A DNA stretch of 64,000 nucleotides from JAMXLO01 sp963719805 (GTDB lineage: Bacteria; Pseudomonadota; Alphaproteobacteria; Acetobacterales; Acetobacteraceae). Made by a program: the position numbers and the translations under genes. Every line of letters begins with the position of its first letter. Position 1 is the stretch's first letter. The DNA lies in contig CAVRDF010000004.1 of the NCBI GenBank assembly GCA_963719805.1, forward strand, positions 558,001 to 622,000. Reading direction: 5' to 3'. Positions 8,015-16,991 of this stretch are shown here, in pieces. The notes under the pieces were generated by a model. It had not been told where the DNA came from. It saw only the letters and a list, made by a program, of their open reading frames with translations, and ran no database searches.

Positions 8015-9775
8015 ATGGAACTGTCACAGGCGCGTAAGGCACGTATCGTCCCCCGTAGTGGCGGGCGTGCGTTGGCGGACGCCCTGGTGGCGCAAGGCAT
8101 CGACCACGTATTCGCCGTGCCAGGTGAAAGTTACCTGGACGTGCTGGATGGCCTCTATGACGTGCGTCACAAGGTGAAACTGGTGACGTGCCGGTTCGAG
8201 GCGGGTGCAGTGAACATGGCCGAGGCCTTCGGCAAACTGACCGGCCGCCCCGCCGCTGCCATGGTGACGCGCGGTCCGGGGGCCTGCCACGGCTCCATCG
8301 GCGTGCATATCGCCATGCAGGACAGCACCCCGATGCTGCTTTTTGTTGGCCAGATTCCGCACGAGGACGCTGGCCGCGATTCGTTCCAGGAAGTCGATTA
8401 TCGGCGGATGTTCAGCCCGCTCGCCAAGTGGGTGACGCAGATCGACCAGGCGAAGCGCATCCCTGAAATCGTCGCCCATGCCGTCGACGTTGCGGTGTCC
8501 GGCCGTCCGGGTCCGGTGGTGATCGCTCTCTCGGAAGAAATGCAGAAGGACATCATCGAAGTGCCCGATCTGCGGCGCGCACCGGTCACTCTGGCGCATC
8601 CGGATCCAGCCGCGCTGCAGCAACTACGCGTCATGCTGTCGCGGGCGCGCAAGCCGCTCGCCGTACTGGGCGGCTCGTGCTGGACCGAAGCTGGCCGTGC
8701 CGCAATCCGCGATTTCCTGCTGGGCAACGACATTCCCGTTACCGTCGGCTTCCGCCGGCAGGCGCTGTACGACGGCACGCTCGACAACTTTGCAGGCGAT
8801 CTCGGCGTGGGTTCCGATCCCGGTCTCGTCGGCAGAGTGAAAGACGCGGACCTGATCCTGGCGATCGGCTCGCGTCTCGGTGACACCGTGTCGCAGGGCT
8901 ACACGCTGTTCGACATTGCCGGCAGCGTGCCGATCATCCAGGTGCACCCGGATGGCAGCGAGATCGGCCGCGTGTTCCGTCCCGCGCTTGGCATCGTGTC
9001 CGATCTGAACGCTTTCGCGCATGCTGTCGCCGCGCTGGAACCGGTGCACTCCGATTGGACCGATTGGACCGAAGATTTGCGCTCGCTGCGCGAGGCGCAA
9101 CGTGCGGTGCCGAACTACGAGGGCACTCTCAACCTTGGCACGACCATGCATGAATTGCAGTCGCTGCTCGACAGCGATGCTTTGATCACAACGGATGCAG
9201 GAAACTTCGCCGGATGGGCAACGCGGTTCATCAACTTCCGCGATGGCCAGCGCTACATCGGTCCGACCAATGGTGCCATGGGCTACAGTGTGCCGGCCGC
9301 TATCGGCGCCAAGATCGCGTTTCCCGATCGCATGGTGGTCAGCCTTGTTGGTGACGGCGGCTTCCTGATGACCGGGCAAGAGCTTGCCACTGCGTTCCAC
9401 CATGGTGTCGCGCCGATAGTGCTGGTGTTCAATAACCAGATGTACGGCACGATCCGCATGCACCAGGAGCGCGCCTATCCGGCACGCGTGTCCGGCACGG
9501 CACTGACCAATCCCGACTTCGCCAAATTCATCGAGGCGTTCGGCGGGCACGGCGAAGTGGTGAGCGACACCGCTGAGTTCGCGCCGGCTTTTCGCCGCGC
9601 GGTGGACAGCGGGAAGCCGGCAGTGATCGAGCTGCGCATGAACCCCGAGCAGATCACCACACGCGCCACCATCGCACAGCTGCGCGGCGGTAAGCCATCG
9701 AAGCCGGCGCCGAAGCCGAAGCGGTCGCCAGCGGCCAAACCGCGCGCCGCCAAGTCGGGGAAGAAGCGCGTGTGA
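8015..9775 (+). CDS. Thiamine diphosphate-dependent enzyme (acetolactate synthase large subunit-like)
   Basis: 586-residue ThDP enzyme with the three-domain layout of acetolactate synthase/pyruvate oxidase relatives. The catalytic Glu is Glu62 (CRFEAGAVNMAEA), the N-terminal domain holds VTRGPGA, and the ThDP/Mg motif is GDGGFLMTGQE...VLVFNN. The ATG at 8015 follows GTGGAGG and is preferred over the GTG at 8003. There is no ilvN regulatory subunit next door, so it is probably not the biosynthetic IlvB and its acceptor is unknown. The last 30 or so residues form a Lys/Pro/Ala-rich tail (KPAPKPKRSPAAKPRAAK) that is unusual for this family. Confidence 0.85.
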   Translation: MELSQARKARIVPRSGGRALADALVAQGIDHVFAVPGESYLDVLDGLYDVRHKVKLVTCRFEAGAVNMAEAFGKLTGRPAAAMVTRGPGACHGSIGVHIAMQDSTPMLLFVGQIPHEDAGRDSFQEVDYRRMFSPLAKWVTQIDQAKRIPEIVAHAVDVAVSGRPGPVVIALSEEMQKDIIEVPDLRRAPVTLAHPDPAALQQLRVMLSRARKPLAVLGGSCWTEAGRAAIRDFLLGNDIPVTVGFRRQALYDGTLDNFAGDLGVGSDPGLVGRVKDADLILAIGSRLGDTVSQGYTLFDIAGSVPIIQVHPDGSEIGRVFRPALGIVSDLNAFAHAVAALEPVHSDWTDWTEDLRSLREAQRAVPNYEGTLNLGTTMHELQSLLDSDALITTDAGNFAGWATRFINFRDGQRYIGPTNGAMGYSVPAAIGAKIAFPDRMVVSLVGDGGFLMTGQELATAFHHGVAPIVLVFNNQMYGTIRMHQERAYPARVSGTALTNPDFAKFIEAFGGHGEVVSDTAEFAPAFRRAVDSGKPAVIELRMNPEQITTRATIAQLRGGKPSKPAPKPKRSPAAKPRAAKSGKKRV

Positions 9776-9802
9776 GTGCTTCCTGCATTGCCGGAGCAAG
9801 GC

Positions 9803-11353
9803 ATGCAGGCGGCGGCGCGATACTACCATGCGCGGGACTATGTCGAGGCGGAACGCTGCTGTCGTGAGTTGCTGGCGCGGGATGCCGCGCATTTCGATGC
9901 CCTGCATCTGCTGGGGGTGATCCATTTCGATCGTTCACAACTCACCGAGGCAGTTGAATACCTGACCGGGGCGGTGGCATTGCATCCGGCTGATCCGCTG
10001 GTGAACTACCATCTGGGTACCGCGCTGCTGGGACAGAAGCAGTATGCGCTGGCCGAACCGCCGCTTCGCCGCGCCGCAGCAGGTCATCCAAACGACGCCG
10101 GCGTGCTGAACAACCTCGGCAATGCGCTGATTGGTCTTGGCCGCCACGAGGATGCGTTGCTGTGTTTTCAGCGCGTGCTTGGTATGGCGCCGTTCCGCGC
10201 CGCGGCGCACTACAATATGGGCCGTGCGCTGGCCGCGCTCGATCGGCCGGACGAGGCGGTCGCGAGCTTCCAGGCTGCGCTTGTCAATAGTCCGGCCGGC
10301 ATTGATCGTAATCGGATCGCTGATATTCATGCGGGGCTAGGCCAGGCGCTGGCCGATCAAGGGTGTTACGACGAAGCGATCACCGCCTGCCGAACCATTG
10401 AGGCGATTTATCCGGGCATCGCGGCGTGGAACGAAAGCCTGGTCCTGTTGCTGCTTGGCCGGTTCGCCGAAGGTTGGCGGAAGTATGAGGGTCGTTGGCA
10501 AGTGCCCGATCACGATACACTGCGGGCCGATGCGCGCGTGCCGGCGCTCGATGAGGTTGCTGGCAAGCGCGTACTGTTGCTGTCCGAACAAGGCCAGGGT
10601 GATCTCATCCAGTTTGCCCGGTATGCGCCGATGCTCGCTGCGCACGGGGCACACGTGACGCTGCAGAGCTATACTGAGACCAAGGCACTGATGGCGACGC
10701 TGCAAGGCATCGATGCGGTCATCACACCGGATGATCCGGAACCTCCGGCTGATATCGTGACCCCGCTGCTCAGCTTGCCGCTCGTGTTCGGCACTGACCT
10801 CGGCAGCATTCCTGCGTCAGTGCCGTATCTGCGACCACCGAAGCAGCGGCTTGCAGCATGGCGCAAGCGCCTTGGCCGATCCAAACCGCGCCGTGTCGGA
10901 CTGGTCTGGTGGGGTTCGCAGCACATCCCCAAGCGGTCGCTGCCGTTTCCGGCACTGCAGCCGCTTTTGTCGCTCGACGATATCGAGTTCCATGCGTTGC
11001 AAAAGGAGATTCCGGCGACACACGCGGCACTCTTTGCGCGGCACACCAACCTGATCGATCACCGCTACGAACTCACCGACTTCGCTGATACGGCTGCGCT
11101 GATTTCGTTGCTCGATCTCGTCGTCACGATCGATACCTCGGTCGCGCATCTTGCCGGTGCGCTGGGCAAGCCGGTGTGGATCATGCTGCATTACGCCGCC
11201 GACTGGCGCTGGCTGCGCGATCGCGCTGACAGTCCCTGGTATCCTACCGCGCGTCTATTCCGTCAGCGGCGGCGCGGCGACTGGTCGCCGGTGGTGCGCG
11301 ACGTTGCCGATGCCCTGCGGGTCATGCCGCGACCAGCATCAGCTCGAATGTGA
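9803..11353 (+). CDS. TPR-repeat protein with glycosyltransferase 9-like C-terminal domain
   Basis: About 516 residues. The N-terminal half is a run of tetratricopeptide repeats (for example NYHLGTALLGQKQYALAEP, NNLGNALIGLGRHEDAL, NMGRALAALDRPDEAV). The C-terminal half resembles the heptosyltransferase/GT9 fold seen in many TPR proteins, with LLLSEQGQGDLIQFARY and the late motif VTIDTSVAHLAGALGKPVW. It may glycosylate a protein or envelope component; donor and acceptor are unknown. The start is uncertain: ATG 9803 has a GGAG 7 nt upstream, while GTG 9776 abuts the previous stop. The 3' end overlaps the convergent PCC-domain gene by 32 nt. Confidence 0.8.
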   Translation: MQAAARYYHARDYVEAERCCRELLARDAAHFDALHLLGVIHFDRSQLTEAVEYLTGAVALHPADPLVNYHLGTALLGQKQYALAEPPLRRAAAGHPNDAGVLNNLGNALIGLGRHEDALLCFQRVLGMAPFRAAAHYNMGRALAALDRPDEAVASFQAALVNSPAGIDRNRIADIHAGLGQALADQGCYDEAITACRTIEAIYPGIAAWNESLVLLLLGRFAEGWRKYEGRWQVPDHDTLRADARVPALDEVAGKRVLLLSEQGQGDLIQFARYAPMLAAHGAHVTLQSYTETKALMATLQGIDAVITPDDPEPPADIVTPLLSLPLVFGTDLGSIPASVPYLRPPKQRLAAWRKRLGRSKPRRVGLVWWGSQHIPKRSLPFPALQPLLSLDDIEFHALQKEIPATHAALFARHTNLIDHRYELTDFADTAALISLLDLVVTIDTSVAHLAGALGKPVWIMLHYAADWRWLRDRADSPWYPTARLFRQRRRGDWSPVVRDVADALRVMPRPASARM

Positions 11354-12161
11354 TGCACACGGGATTGTCCCCGCGCACCAGCCGGCCTTCGTGCACGTGT
11401 CCGTGCATATCGATCACGAGCATATCGAGGACCGCCCGGCCGTCGTGAATGTGGCCGGAACGCACCAGCACCTCGGTGGCGTGATCCTCGACCACGCTGC
11501 CGTCCTCGAAGTGAGCGCCGATCAAACTGCCGAGGCTGCCGCGTACGATGGCTGACTTCATATGGTATTGCGCTGCGATCTTCTCGAGTGCCGTGGTGAT
11601 GTCCTCGTTTGGCCGGATACGCGCGACGATGCTGCGGTCGCCTGGCGACGTGCTGTCGCGCGGCACAGGATGGAACAGGGTGAAGTTGGTCTCCGCGTCC
11701 GCGTCCGCTTCGATCGCGATATCCGCCGTCGCCCATGCGTGCACAACCGTTTCGCGCGAAACTACCGTCTCGTGCGGCAGGATGTGGCCGCCACGGCGAT
11801 ACACACCTGCTTCGATCCAGGCAGCGTGGCAATGCACGAACGGCGCACCATCGCGCCAGCCAAATGTCGCATTGGCGATCTCAACTGCTGTTTCGTCTGG
11901 CGGCGAGCGAGGCTCGCTGAAATACGCGGCATGCGTTGCGTCGCGCGGTGGTCCCGGCATCACGTAGCTGAATGGCCCGAGTGCACCGCCCTCGAAACGC
12001 AGCGCCGCTGACTTCATCCCCGCATCGACCATGGGACGGGTCAGAGCATCGTTCAGCGACATCCCAGGCTGCAGTAGAAACTCAAGGCGCTGACTGGATC
12101 CTTGGCAACTCTCGATGCGCGCGGGATGGGTCGGCCCTGGCTGGATCAGCCGTCGCATCAC
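11322..12161 (-). CDS. Tandem PCC (DUF296) domain protein
   Basis: 279 residues that look like two PCC/PPC (DUF296) domains in tandem: an N-terminal copy with MKSAALRFEGG, VHCHAAW and RRGGHILPH, and a C-terminal copy with MKSAIVRGSLG, DMHGHVHEG and CITFELML. The His-rich GGHILPHE and HCH positions look like the metal-binding sites of the bacterial PCC family. Biochemical function is unknown; plant relatives are DNA-associated AT-hook proteins, but no DNA-binding motif is seen here. Its ATG overlaps the stop of the gamma-glutamyltransferase gene (ATGA), so the two are co-expressed and probably act together. Confidence 0.75.
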   Translation of the reverse strand: MMRRLIQPGPTHPARIESCQGSSQRLEFLLQPGMSLNDALTRPMVDAGMKSAALRFEGGALGPFSYVMPGPPRDATHAAYFSEPRSPPDETAVEIANATFGWRDGAPFVHCHAAWIEAGVYRRGGHILPHETVVSRETVVHAWATADIAIEADADAETNFTLFHPVPRDSTSPGDRSIVARIRPNEDITTALEKIAAQYHMKSAIVRGSLGSLIGAHFEDGSVVEDHATEVLVRSGHIHDGRAVLDMLVIDMHGHVHEGRLVRGDNPVCITFELMLVAA

Positions 12162-13933
12162 CGCCCGACAGCGTAGCCCTGCATACCGCGTGGATTTGCA
12201 CCGGCGCGCATCTGCTTGCCCTCGACGCGCGCACCGGAAATGCGGCCTTCCGACCAGTCCTCACCTTTCTCCGCTTTGTGGTCGCGTGCCTTCAATTCGT
12301 ACATCACCGCGTTCTCGAAGCGGCCCTCGAGAACCACCTTGCCGGGACGCGCGACACGCGGCCAGAAACTCGACGGCCAGTGCTCGGTATGGAACGACGG
12401 CGCGTCGATTGCTTCTTGAATGCCCATATTGTGGTGCACCATGCGCAGGAAATAGATCAGCGACCACTGATCCTGCTGCTCGCCGCCTGGTGTGCCGAAC
12501 GCCATCCAGGCCTTGCCATCACGCAAAGCGAAGCTCGGCGAAAGTGTCGTGCGTGGCCGCGCGCCAGGCTTCAGACTGGTCGGCAATCCCTCCTTCAGCC
12601 AAAACATCTGTGCGCGGGTTCCCATGCAGAAGCCGAGCTCCGGAATCACCGGTGAGGATTGCAGCCAGCCACCCGATGGTGTCGCGCTGACCATGTTGCC
12701 GTCCTTGTCGATCACGTCGAGATGGCAGGTATCCGCGCCGATGACGCCAAGCCGCGCGACCGTGGGCTCGCCAACACCTGGCTCACGATTCAGCAGCCAT
12801 GCCCGGCTTTCGCCGTCGCGATCCACCGTCGGCGTGTGGCCCGGCACGGTGCCGGGACGCAGCTCCAACGATGCGTTGCGCCCGACCAGCTTGCGGCGCT
12901 CCGCGTTGTAGTCATCCGACAACAGTTCGCCCAGCGGCACCTTGGCGAAATCCGGATCGCCGTAGTACGCCTCACGATCGGCAAAGGCGAGCTTGGCGCA
13001 TTCCACCACGGTGTGCACAAAGTCGGTACCGAATGGATCCATCGCGCTGATGTCGAAACCGCTCAGCAGGGCAAGCTGCTGGAGGAAGGCCGGCCCTTGG
13101 GTCCACGGGCCGCACTTCAGCACAGTGTGGCCACGATATTCGTAAGAGACTGGATCCTCGACCGTCGCCTTCCAGGACGCGAAGTCGTCCGCCGCGAGCA
13201 GGCCGCGATGGCGCCGGCCGGTGACGTCGAGCACCTCGGTGGTACGGAAGAACTTGTCCACTGCTTCCGCGACGAAGCCGCGATACCAGGCATTGCGCGC
13301 CGCATCGATGCGCGCTTCACGGGTATCGCCAACGGCCTCGCGGCAGATCCGTTGCCACGTCTCGGCGAGAGCCGGACGGGCGAACAGGCTTTCCGGTACC
13401 GGTGTCTTGCCGTTCGGCAGAAACACCGCGGCGGATGACTTCCATTCTTGCTCGAAGAGCTGACGCAGGCCTTCGATGGTGGCGCTGATGCGCGGCACGA
13501 TGTGGATGCCATTCTTCGCGTAGCCGATGGCGAAGGCCAGCACGTCGGCGAGTTCCCAGGTGCCCCAGTCGCGCAACAGCAGACACCAGGCATCGAATGC
13601 ACCCGGAACGACCGCCGGCAACAGTCCGGTTGCCGGGATCAGATCGACATCGAGCTCGCGGAATTTTTCCAGCGTCGCTGTCTGTGGCGCGACGCCCTGG
13701 CCGCAGATCACCTGCTGCGTCTGTGTATTGGCGGTATGGATGATGATCGGCGCATCGCCGCCTGGTCCGTTCAGGTGAGGTTCCGCTACCTGCAAGGTGA
13801 ACGCCGTCGCGGCCGCCGCGTCGAAGGCATTGCCGCCACGCTCCAGCACCGCCATGCCCACCTGGCTCGCGATCCAGTGCGTGCTGGCGACCACGCCGAA
13901 AGTGCCGGCGATTTCAGGGCGGGTGGTGAACAT
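12158..13933 (-). CDS. Gamma-glutamyltransferase family protein
   Basis: 591-residue Ntn-hydrolase of the gamma-glutamyltranspeptidase/cephalosporin acylase family. It would self-cleave into large and small subunits at the Thr of GADTCHLDVIDKDGN, which aligns with the autocatalytic Thr of E. coli GGT. The N-terminal part has the family segments VASTHWIASQVGMAVLERGG and GPGGDAP. No signal peptide is visible, unlike periplasmic GGT, so the enzyme is likely cytoplasmic and may act on a gamma-glutamyl or amide substrate other than glutathione. ATG 13933 follows a GGAGAG site. It leads a two-gene operon with the PCC-domain protein. Confidence 0.85.
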   Translation of the reverse strand: MFTTRPEIAGTFGVVASTHWIASQVGMAVLERGGNAFDAAAATAFTLQVAEPHLNGPGGDAPIIIHTANTQTQQVICGQGVAPQTATLEKFRELDVDLIPATGLLPAVVPGAFDAWCLLLRDWGTWELADVLAFAIGYAKNGIHIVPRISATIEGLRQLFEQEWKSSAAVFLPNGKTPVPESLFARPALAETWQRICREAVGDTREARIDAARNAWYRGFVAEAVDKFFRTTEVLDVTGRRHRGLLAADDFASWKATVEDPVSYEYRGHTVLKCGPWTQGPAFLQQLALLSGFDISAMDPFGTDFVHTVVECAKLAFADREAYYGDPDFAKVPLGELLSDDYNAERRKLVGRNASLELRPGTVPGHTPTVDRDGESRAWLLNREPGVGEPTVARLGVIGADTCHLDVIDKDGNMVSATPSGGWLQSSPVIPELGFCMGTRAQMFWLKEGLPTSLKPGARPRTTLSPSFALRDGKAWMAFGTPGGEQQDQWSLIYFLRMVHHNMGIQEAIDAPSFHTEHWPSSFWPRVARPGKVVLEGRFENAVMYELKARDHKAEKGEDWSEGRISGARVEGKQMRAGANPRGMQGYAVGR

Positions 13934-13998
13934 GCGAACTCTCCGTTGCGGGACGCGCAGGCTAACGGCAGGGTGCGCTGCGTCAACGTGGGGACGCG

Positions 13999-14520
13999 AT
14001 GCTGATTCTTGTCGTCGGACCGAGCGGGGCAGGGAAGGACACCTTGCTCGCTGCGGCACAGAGCGCGCTGGCCGGCGATGCTCGCTTTCGTTTCGCCCGC
14101 CGGGTGATCACGCGCCCGGCAGATGCCGGCGGCGAGGCGCACGAAGCGATCACCGTGGCTGAATTCGCCCGCCGTAGTTTCGCGCTGCAATGGCAGGCGC
14201 ACGGCCTGCTCTACGGCATTCCGCACGTCGAACCGGATTGTGCCACCGTCGCCAACGTGTCGCGCACCGTCATCGCTGAGGCCGCAACACGCTACGCCGT
14301 GCAGGTCATCGAGGTGACGGCGCCGGCGGATGTTTTGGCGGAACGTCTCGGGCAGCGTGGCCGGGAGGGCGAGATGGATGTCGCGGCGCGATTGGCGCGG
14401 CGTGTGGTGCTGCCGGAGGGCGTGTTGGTGCACACCGTGCTGAACGACGCGTCGCTGGAGCAGGGAGTGGCCCGGTTCGTTGCTGCGCTCAGGCGCGCAG
14501 CGGCAGACGTTCGCGGATGA
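13999..14520 (+). CDS. phnN: Ribose 1,5-bisphosphate phosphokinase PhnN
   Basis: 173-residue guanylate-kinase-like P-loop enzyme that makes PRPP from ribose 1,5-bisphosphate, the last step of phosphonate ribose-moiety salvage. Walker A is GPSGAGKD (residues 7-14); the following segments FARRVITRPADAGGE and FALQWQAHGLLYGIP are typical of PhnN. It lies at the end of the phn locus but on the opposite strand, overlapping the last gene of the leftward operon (DUF1045) by 32 nt at the 3' ends, so it has its own promoter in the 65-nt gap after the gamma-glutamyltransferase start. Confidence 0.9.
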   Translation: MLILVVGPSGAGKDTLLAAAQSALAGDARFRFARRVITRPADAGGEAHEAITVAEFARRSFALQWQAHGLLYGIPHVEPDCATVANVSRTVIAEAATRYAVQVIEVTAPADVLAERLGQRGREGEMDVAARLARRVVLPEGVLVHTVLNDASLEQGVARFVAALRRAAADVRG

Positions 14521-15160
14521 CGAACGGCTTGCCCGGCGCGGGCTGCACGAACAGGCAGATATCGCCCACCCGTCGCGGCGTGGCGATCGCACGTGCGAGA
14601 TGTGCCTCCGCCGCCGGCATGAACACCTGCTTCTCCGACACGCTCAGCCGGCGCGTCAGTGTCATGTGGAAGAACCACGTCTCGAACACATAAGGATAGC
14701 CCCAGCGCACAAGCATCGAATCCTGCTGCGGTGTCAGCCGCGAACGCCGCCGCCGTGCCAGCTCATCGTCGGTCGGCGGCGCGCGCAAGGCGTCGAGCTG
14801 TTCGACGCACGCATCTGCCAGTGCCTGCAACGGCGGCGATTCGACGGTCTCTCGCAGGGCGAGAAAGCCGTGCACATCGGACACCGCCAGCGGCGGCAGA
14901 TCGAATGGGGCCAGCCGCCGCGCCAATGCATCCGCGCTCCGCAGCACGTCATCCCACGCAACGCTGTCAGCCAAACGCATCGGCGGTTTCAGTGTCGCAT
15001 GGAAGCCATAGAGCCGCGGCTCCGCGGTCACTTCGGCGATGCCGGCAATGTCCGGCTGGACTGTGGTCCTGACCGCCGCCGCATCGCGGCCCAGCCAGCA
15101 TGACGCGTCGCAATGCAGCCAGTCATCCGGCTGTGGCGCGTAGTATACCGCGACGCGCAT
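14489..15160 (-). CDS. DUF1045 putative 2H phosphoesterase of phosphonate metabolism
   Basis: 223-residue member of the DUF1045 family, found in phosphonate operons and related to 2H phosphoesterases. The two HxT motifs are present, GFHATLKPP and FHMTLTRR. The likely role is cleavage of a cyclic phosphate intermediate (for example 5-phosphoribosyl 1,2-cyclic phosphate, in place of PhnP), which is consistent with no phnP being visible in the window; this is inference. It begins directly after phnM (the last base of its ATG, position 15160, is shared with the phnM stop) and ends inside the convergent phnN. Confidence 0.82.
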   Translation of the reverse strand: MRVAVYYAPQPDDWLHCDASCWLGRDAAAVRTTVQPDIAGIAEVTAEPRLYGFHATLKPPMRLADSVAWDDVLRSADALARRLAPFDLPPLAVSDVHGFLALRETVESPPLQALADACVEQLDALRAPPTDDELARRRRSRLTPQQDSMLVRWGYPYVFETWFFHMTLTRRLSVSEKQVFMPAAEAHLARAIATPRRVGDICLFVQPAPGKPFVIRERLPLRA

Positions 15161-16293
15161 CAGGCCACGCGTTCACCCGCGCGCCACACCTGACGCACCA
15201 CCGGCAAGCCATCGTGCAGGCGAACACGCACCAGATCGGCGCGTTGGCCCGGTTGCAGCCGCCCGCGATCCTCCAGCCCAGCCATGCGTGCGGGATTCTC
15301 TGTCACCAGAGCCACCGCCTCGGGCAACCCGATCCGCTGCGCGCACTGGAATGCCGCTTCCACCAGGCTGTTCGGCACATAGTCCGAGGCGAACGCATCG
15401 ACCGCGCCATTCGCCAGCAGATCGGCCGCGGAGACATTTCCGGAGTGCGAGCCGCCGCGCACGATGTTCGGTGCGCCGGCAATGACCTGCATGTTCGCCG
15501 CCTTGGCCGCGCGTGCCGCTGCCAGCGTCACCGGAAATTCGCTGATGTCGATGCCGTCGGCGGCATTCTCGGCGATTTCCTCCTCCGTCCGGTCATCGTG
15601 GCTCGCCAGTGCGATGTCACGGTCGGCAACCCGTTCCAGCAGCGCGCGCCGGTGCGGGATACGCGTCCTTTCGCGCTGTGCCTGCAATTCCAGGATGCGC
15701 CGTTCGATGTATGCATCGTCCAACCCGCCACGCCGCCGCAGGGCGCGATAGAAATCCATATCGGCGTATTGGCCGACCCCGGGGCTGTGATCCATCAAGC
15801 TGACCATGCGGACCAGCCGGTGATCCGCCACGCCGTCGAACAGCTCCAGCATGTCCAGCGCGGGCACTTCGCAGCGCAAATGCAGGAAGTGTTCCGCCTT
15901 CAGCAGCCCGACCTGGTCCAATGCGTCGAGATCGACCACGCCGTCGCGGAACGTGCGCAGCCGCTCCTTGTCGAAGCCCAGATCACCGAGGCAGAGCGCA
16001 TCGAATACCGTGGTGACCCCGGCGCCGGCGCATTGCGCGTCATGCGCTACCATGGCGGAACGCGATGGCCACCGCGCCAATGCACGCGGTTGAACCTGAC
16101 GCTCCAGGTTGTCGGTGTGTGTATCGACGATACCAGGGATCAGATAGTCGCCATCCAGATCATGTGCCGGCAGCGCGGAGGATGGGTGCGGCTGCACGTC
16201 AACGATCCAGCCGTCACGCACCACGAGGGTGCCAGCCAGCGTCGAATCGGCCAGCACGAGCTGCGCGTTTGACAGAATCGTCTCGCCGTTCAT
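15160..16293 (-). CDS. phnM: Alpha-D-ribose 1-methylphosphonate 5-triphosphate diphosphatase PhnM (copy 1)
   Basis: 377-residue metal-dependent amidohydrolase-fold enzyme that removes pyrophosphate from alpha-D-ribose 1-methylphosphonate 5-triphosphate before C-P bond cleavage. Metal-ligand region IPGIVDTHTDNLERQVQPR, then LASHDDRTEEE, GAPNIVRGGSHSG and FASDYVPNSL, all as in PhnM. Length equals the E. coli protein. It overlaps phnL by 4 nt upstream and touches DUF1045 downstream. A second PhnM lies at 21774-22934. Confidence 0.92.
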   Translation of the reverse strand: MNGETILSNAQLVLADSTLAGTLVVRDGWIVDVQPHPSSALPAHDLDGDYLIPGIVDTHTDNLERQVQPRALARWPSRSAMVAHDAQCAGAGVTTVFDALCLGDLGFDKERLRTFRDGVVDLDALDQVGLLKAEHFLHLRCEVPALDMLELFDGVADHRLVRMVSLMDHSPGVGQYADMDFYRALRRRGGLDDAYIERRILELQAQRERTRIPHRRALLERVADRDIALASHDDRTEEEIAENAADGIDISEFPVTLAAARAAKAANMQVIAGAPNIVRGGSHSGNVSAADLLANGAVDAFASDYVPNSLVEAAFQCAQRIGLPEAVALVTENPARMAGLEDRGRLQPGQRADLVRVRLHDGLPVVRQVWRAGERVA

Positions 16294-16991
16294 GCCGCAT
16301 CCTGCATTGGGCGCAGTTCAAACAGCCGATCGGCGATGGCGTCGCGGACCTCGGCGTCGTGACAGATCGCCACGATGGCGATACCGCGCGCTTTAGCTTC
16401 GTTGATCATCGCGACCACCACAGTGCGATTAACCGCATCGAGCGAGGCCGTCGGTTCGTCCAGCAGCAGGATCGGATGGCCGCCAATGAAGCCACGTGCC
16501 AGGTTGACGCGCTGCTGTTCGCCGCCGGAGAAGGTGGCGGGCGGCAGTGCATGTAGCCGGCGAGGAATATTCAGCCGCAGCAGCAGGCCGGTTGCCTGAT
16601 GCCTGGCGTCTTCCTGCGACACGCCGCGGCCAATCGGCACTTCGGCAACCACGTCGAGCGCCGGCACGCGCGGCACCACGCGCAGAAACTGGCTGACATA
16701 GCCGAGCGTTTCATGCCGCACTGCCAGGACGGTGCGCGGTTCGGCGCTCGCGAGATCGACCATTTCGCCGTGATGACGCACACGTATGCGGCCGGATTCT
16801 GCCCGGTAGTTGCCATACAGGCTACGCATCAGTGTTGATTTTCCAACGCCAGACGGACCCGAGAGCACGACGCATTCGCCGGCATGCACGTCCAGGCCCA
16901 CGTCCGCCAACACCGGAATGCGCACGCCGCCTTGCAGATGCAGCGTGAAGCTTTTCGCCAGCGCGTCGGTGCTGAGCATGACCTCACGCAT
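16290..16991 (-). CDS. phnL: C-P lyase ABC-type protein PhnL
   Basis: 233-residue ABC ATPase-like protein of the C-P lyase machinery, needed with PhnG, H and I for formation of ribose 1-methylphosphonate triphosphate from ATP. Walker A GPSGVGKST, signature FSGGEQQRVNLARG, Walker B ILLLDEPTASLD. No transporter partner: it is not a permease ATPase. The start is ambiguous: ATG 16991 or ATG 16979. It does not overlap phnK; instead a 62-codon reading frame and a hairpin fill the gap between them, described separately. Confidence 0.9.
   Translation of the reverse strand: MREVMLSTDALAKSFTLHLQGGVRIPVLADVGLDVHAGECVVLSGPSGVGKSTLMRSLYGNYRAESGRIRVRHHGEMVDLASAEPRTVLAVRHETLGYVSQFLRVVPRVPALDVVAEVPIGRGVSQEDARHQATGLLLRLNIPRRLHALPPATFSGGEQQRVNLARGFIGGHPILLLDEPTASLDAVNRTVVVAMINEAKARGIAIVAICHDAEVRDAIADRLFELRPMQDAA

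Noticed and set aside
8624..9925. Open reading frame of 433 codons on the minus strand opposite the ThDP enzyme gene
   Set aside because: It is fully antisense to a well-supported gene, His/Arg/Gln-rich without any family motif, and typical of shadow frames in high-GC DNA.
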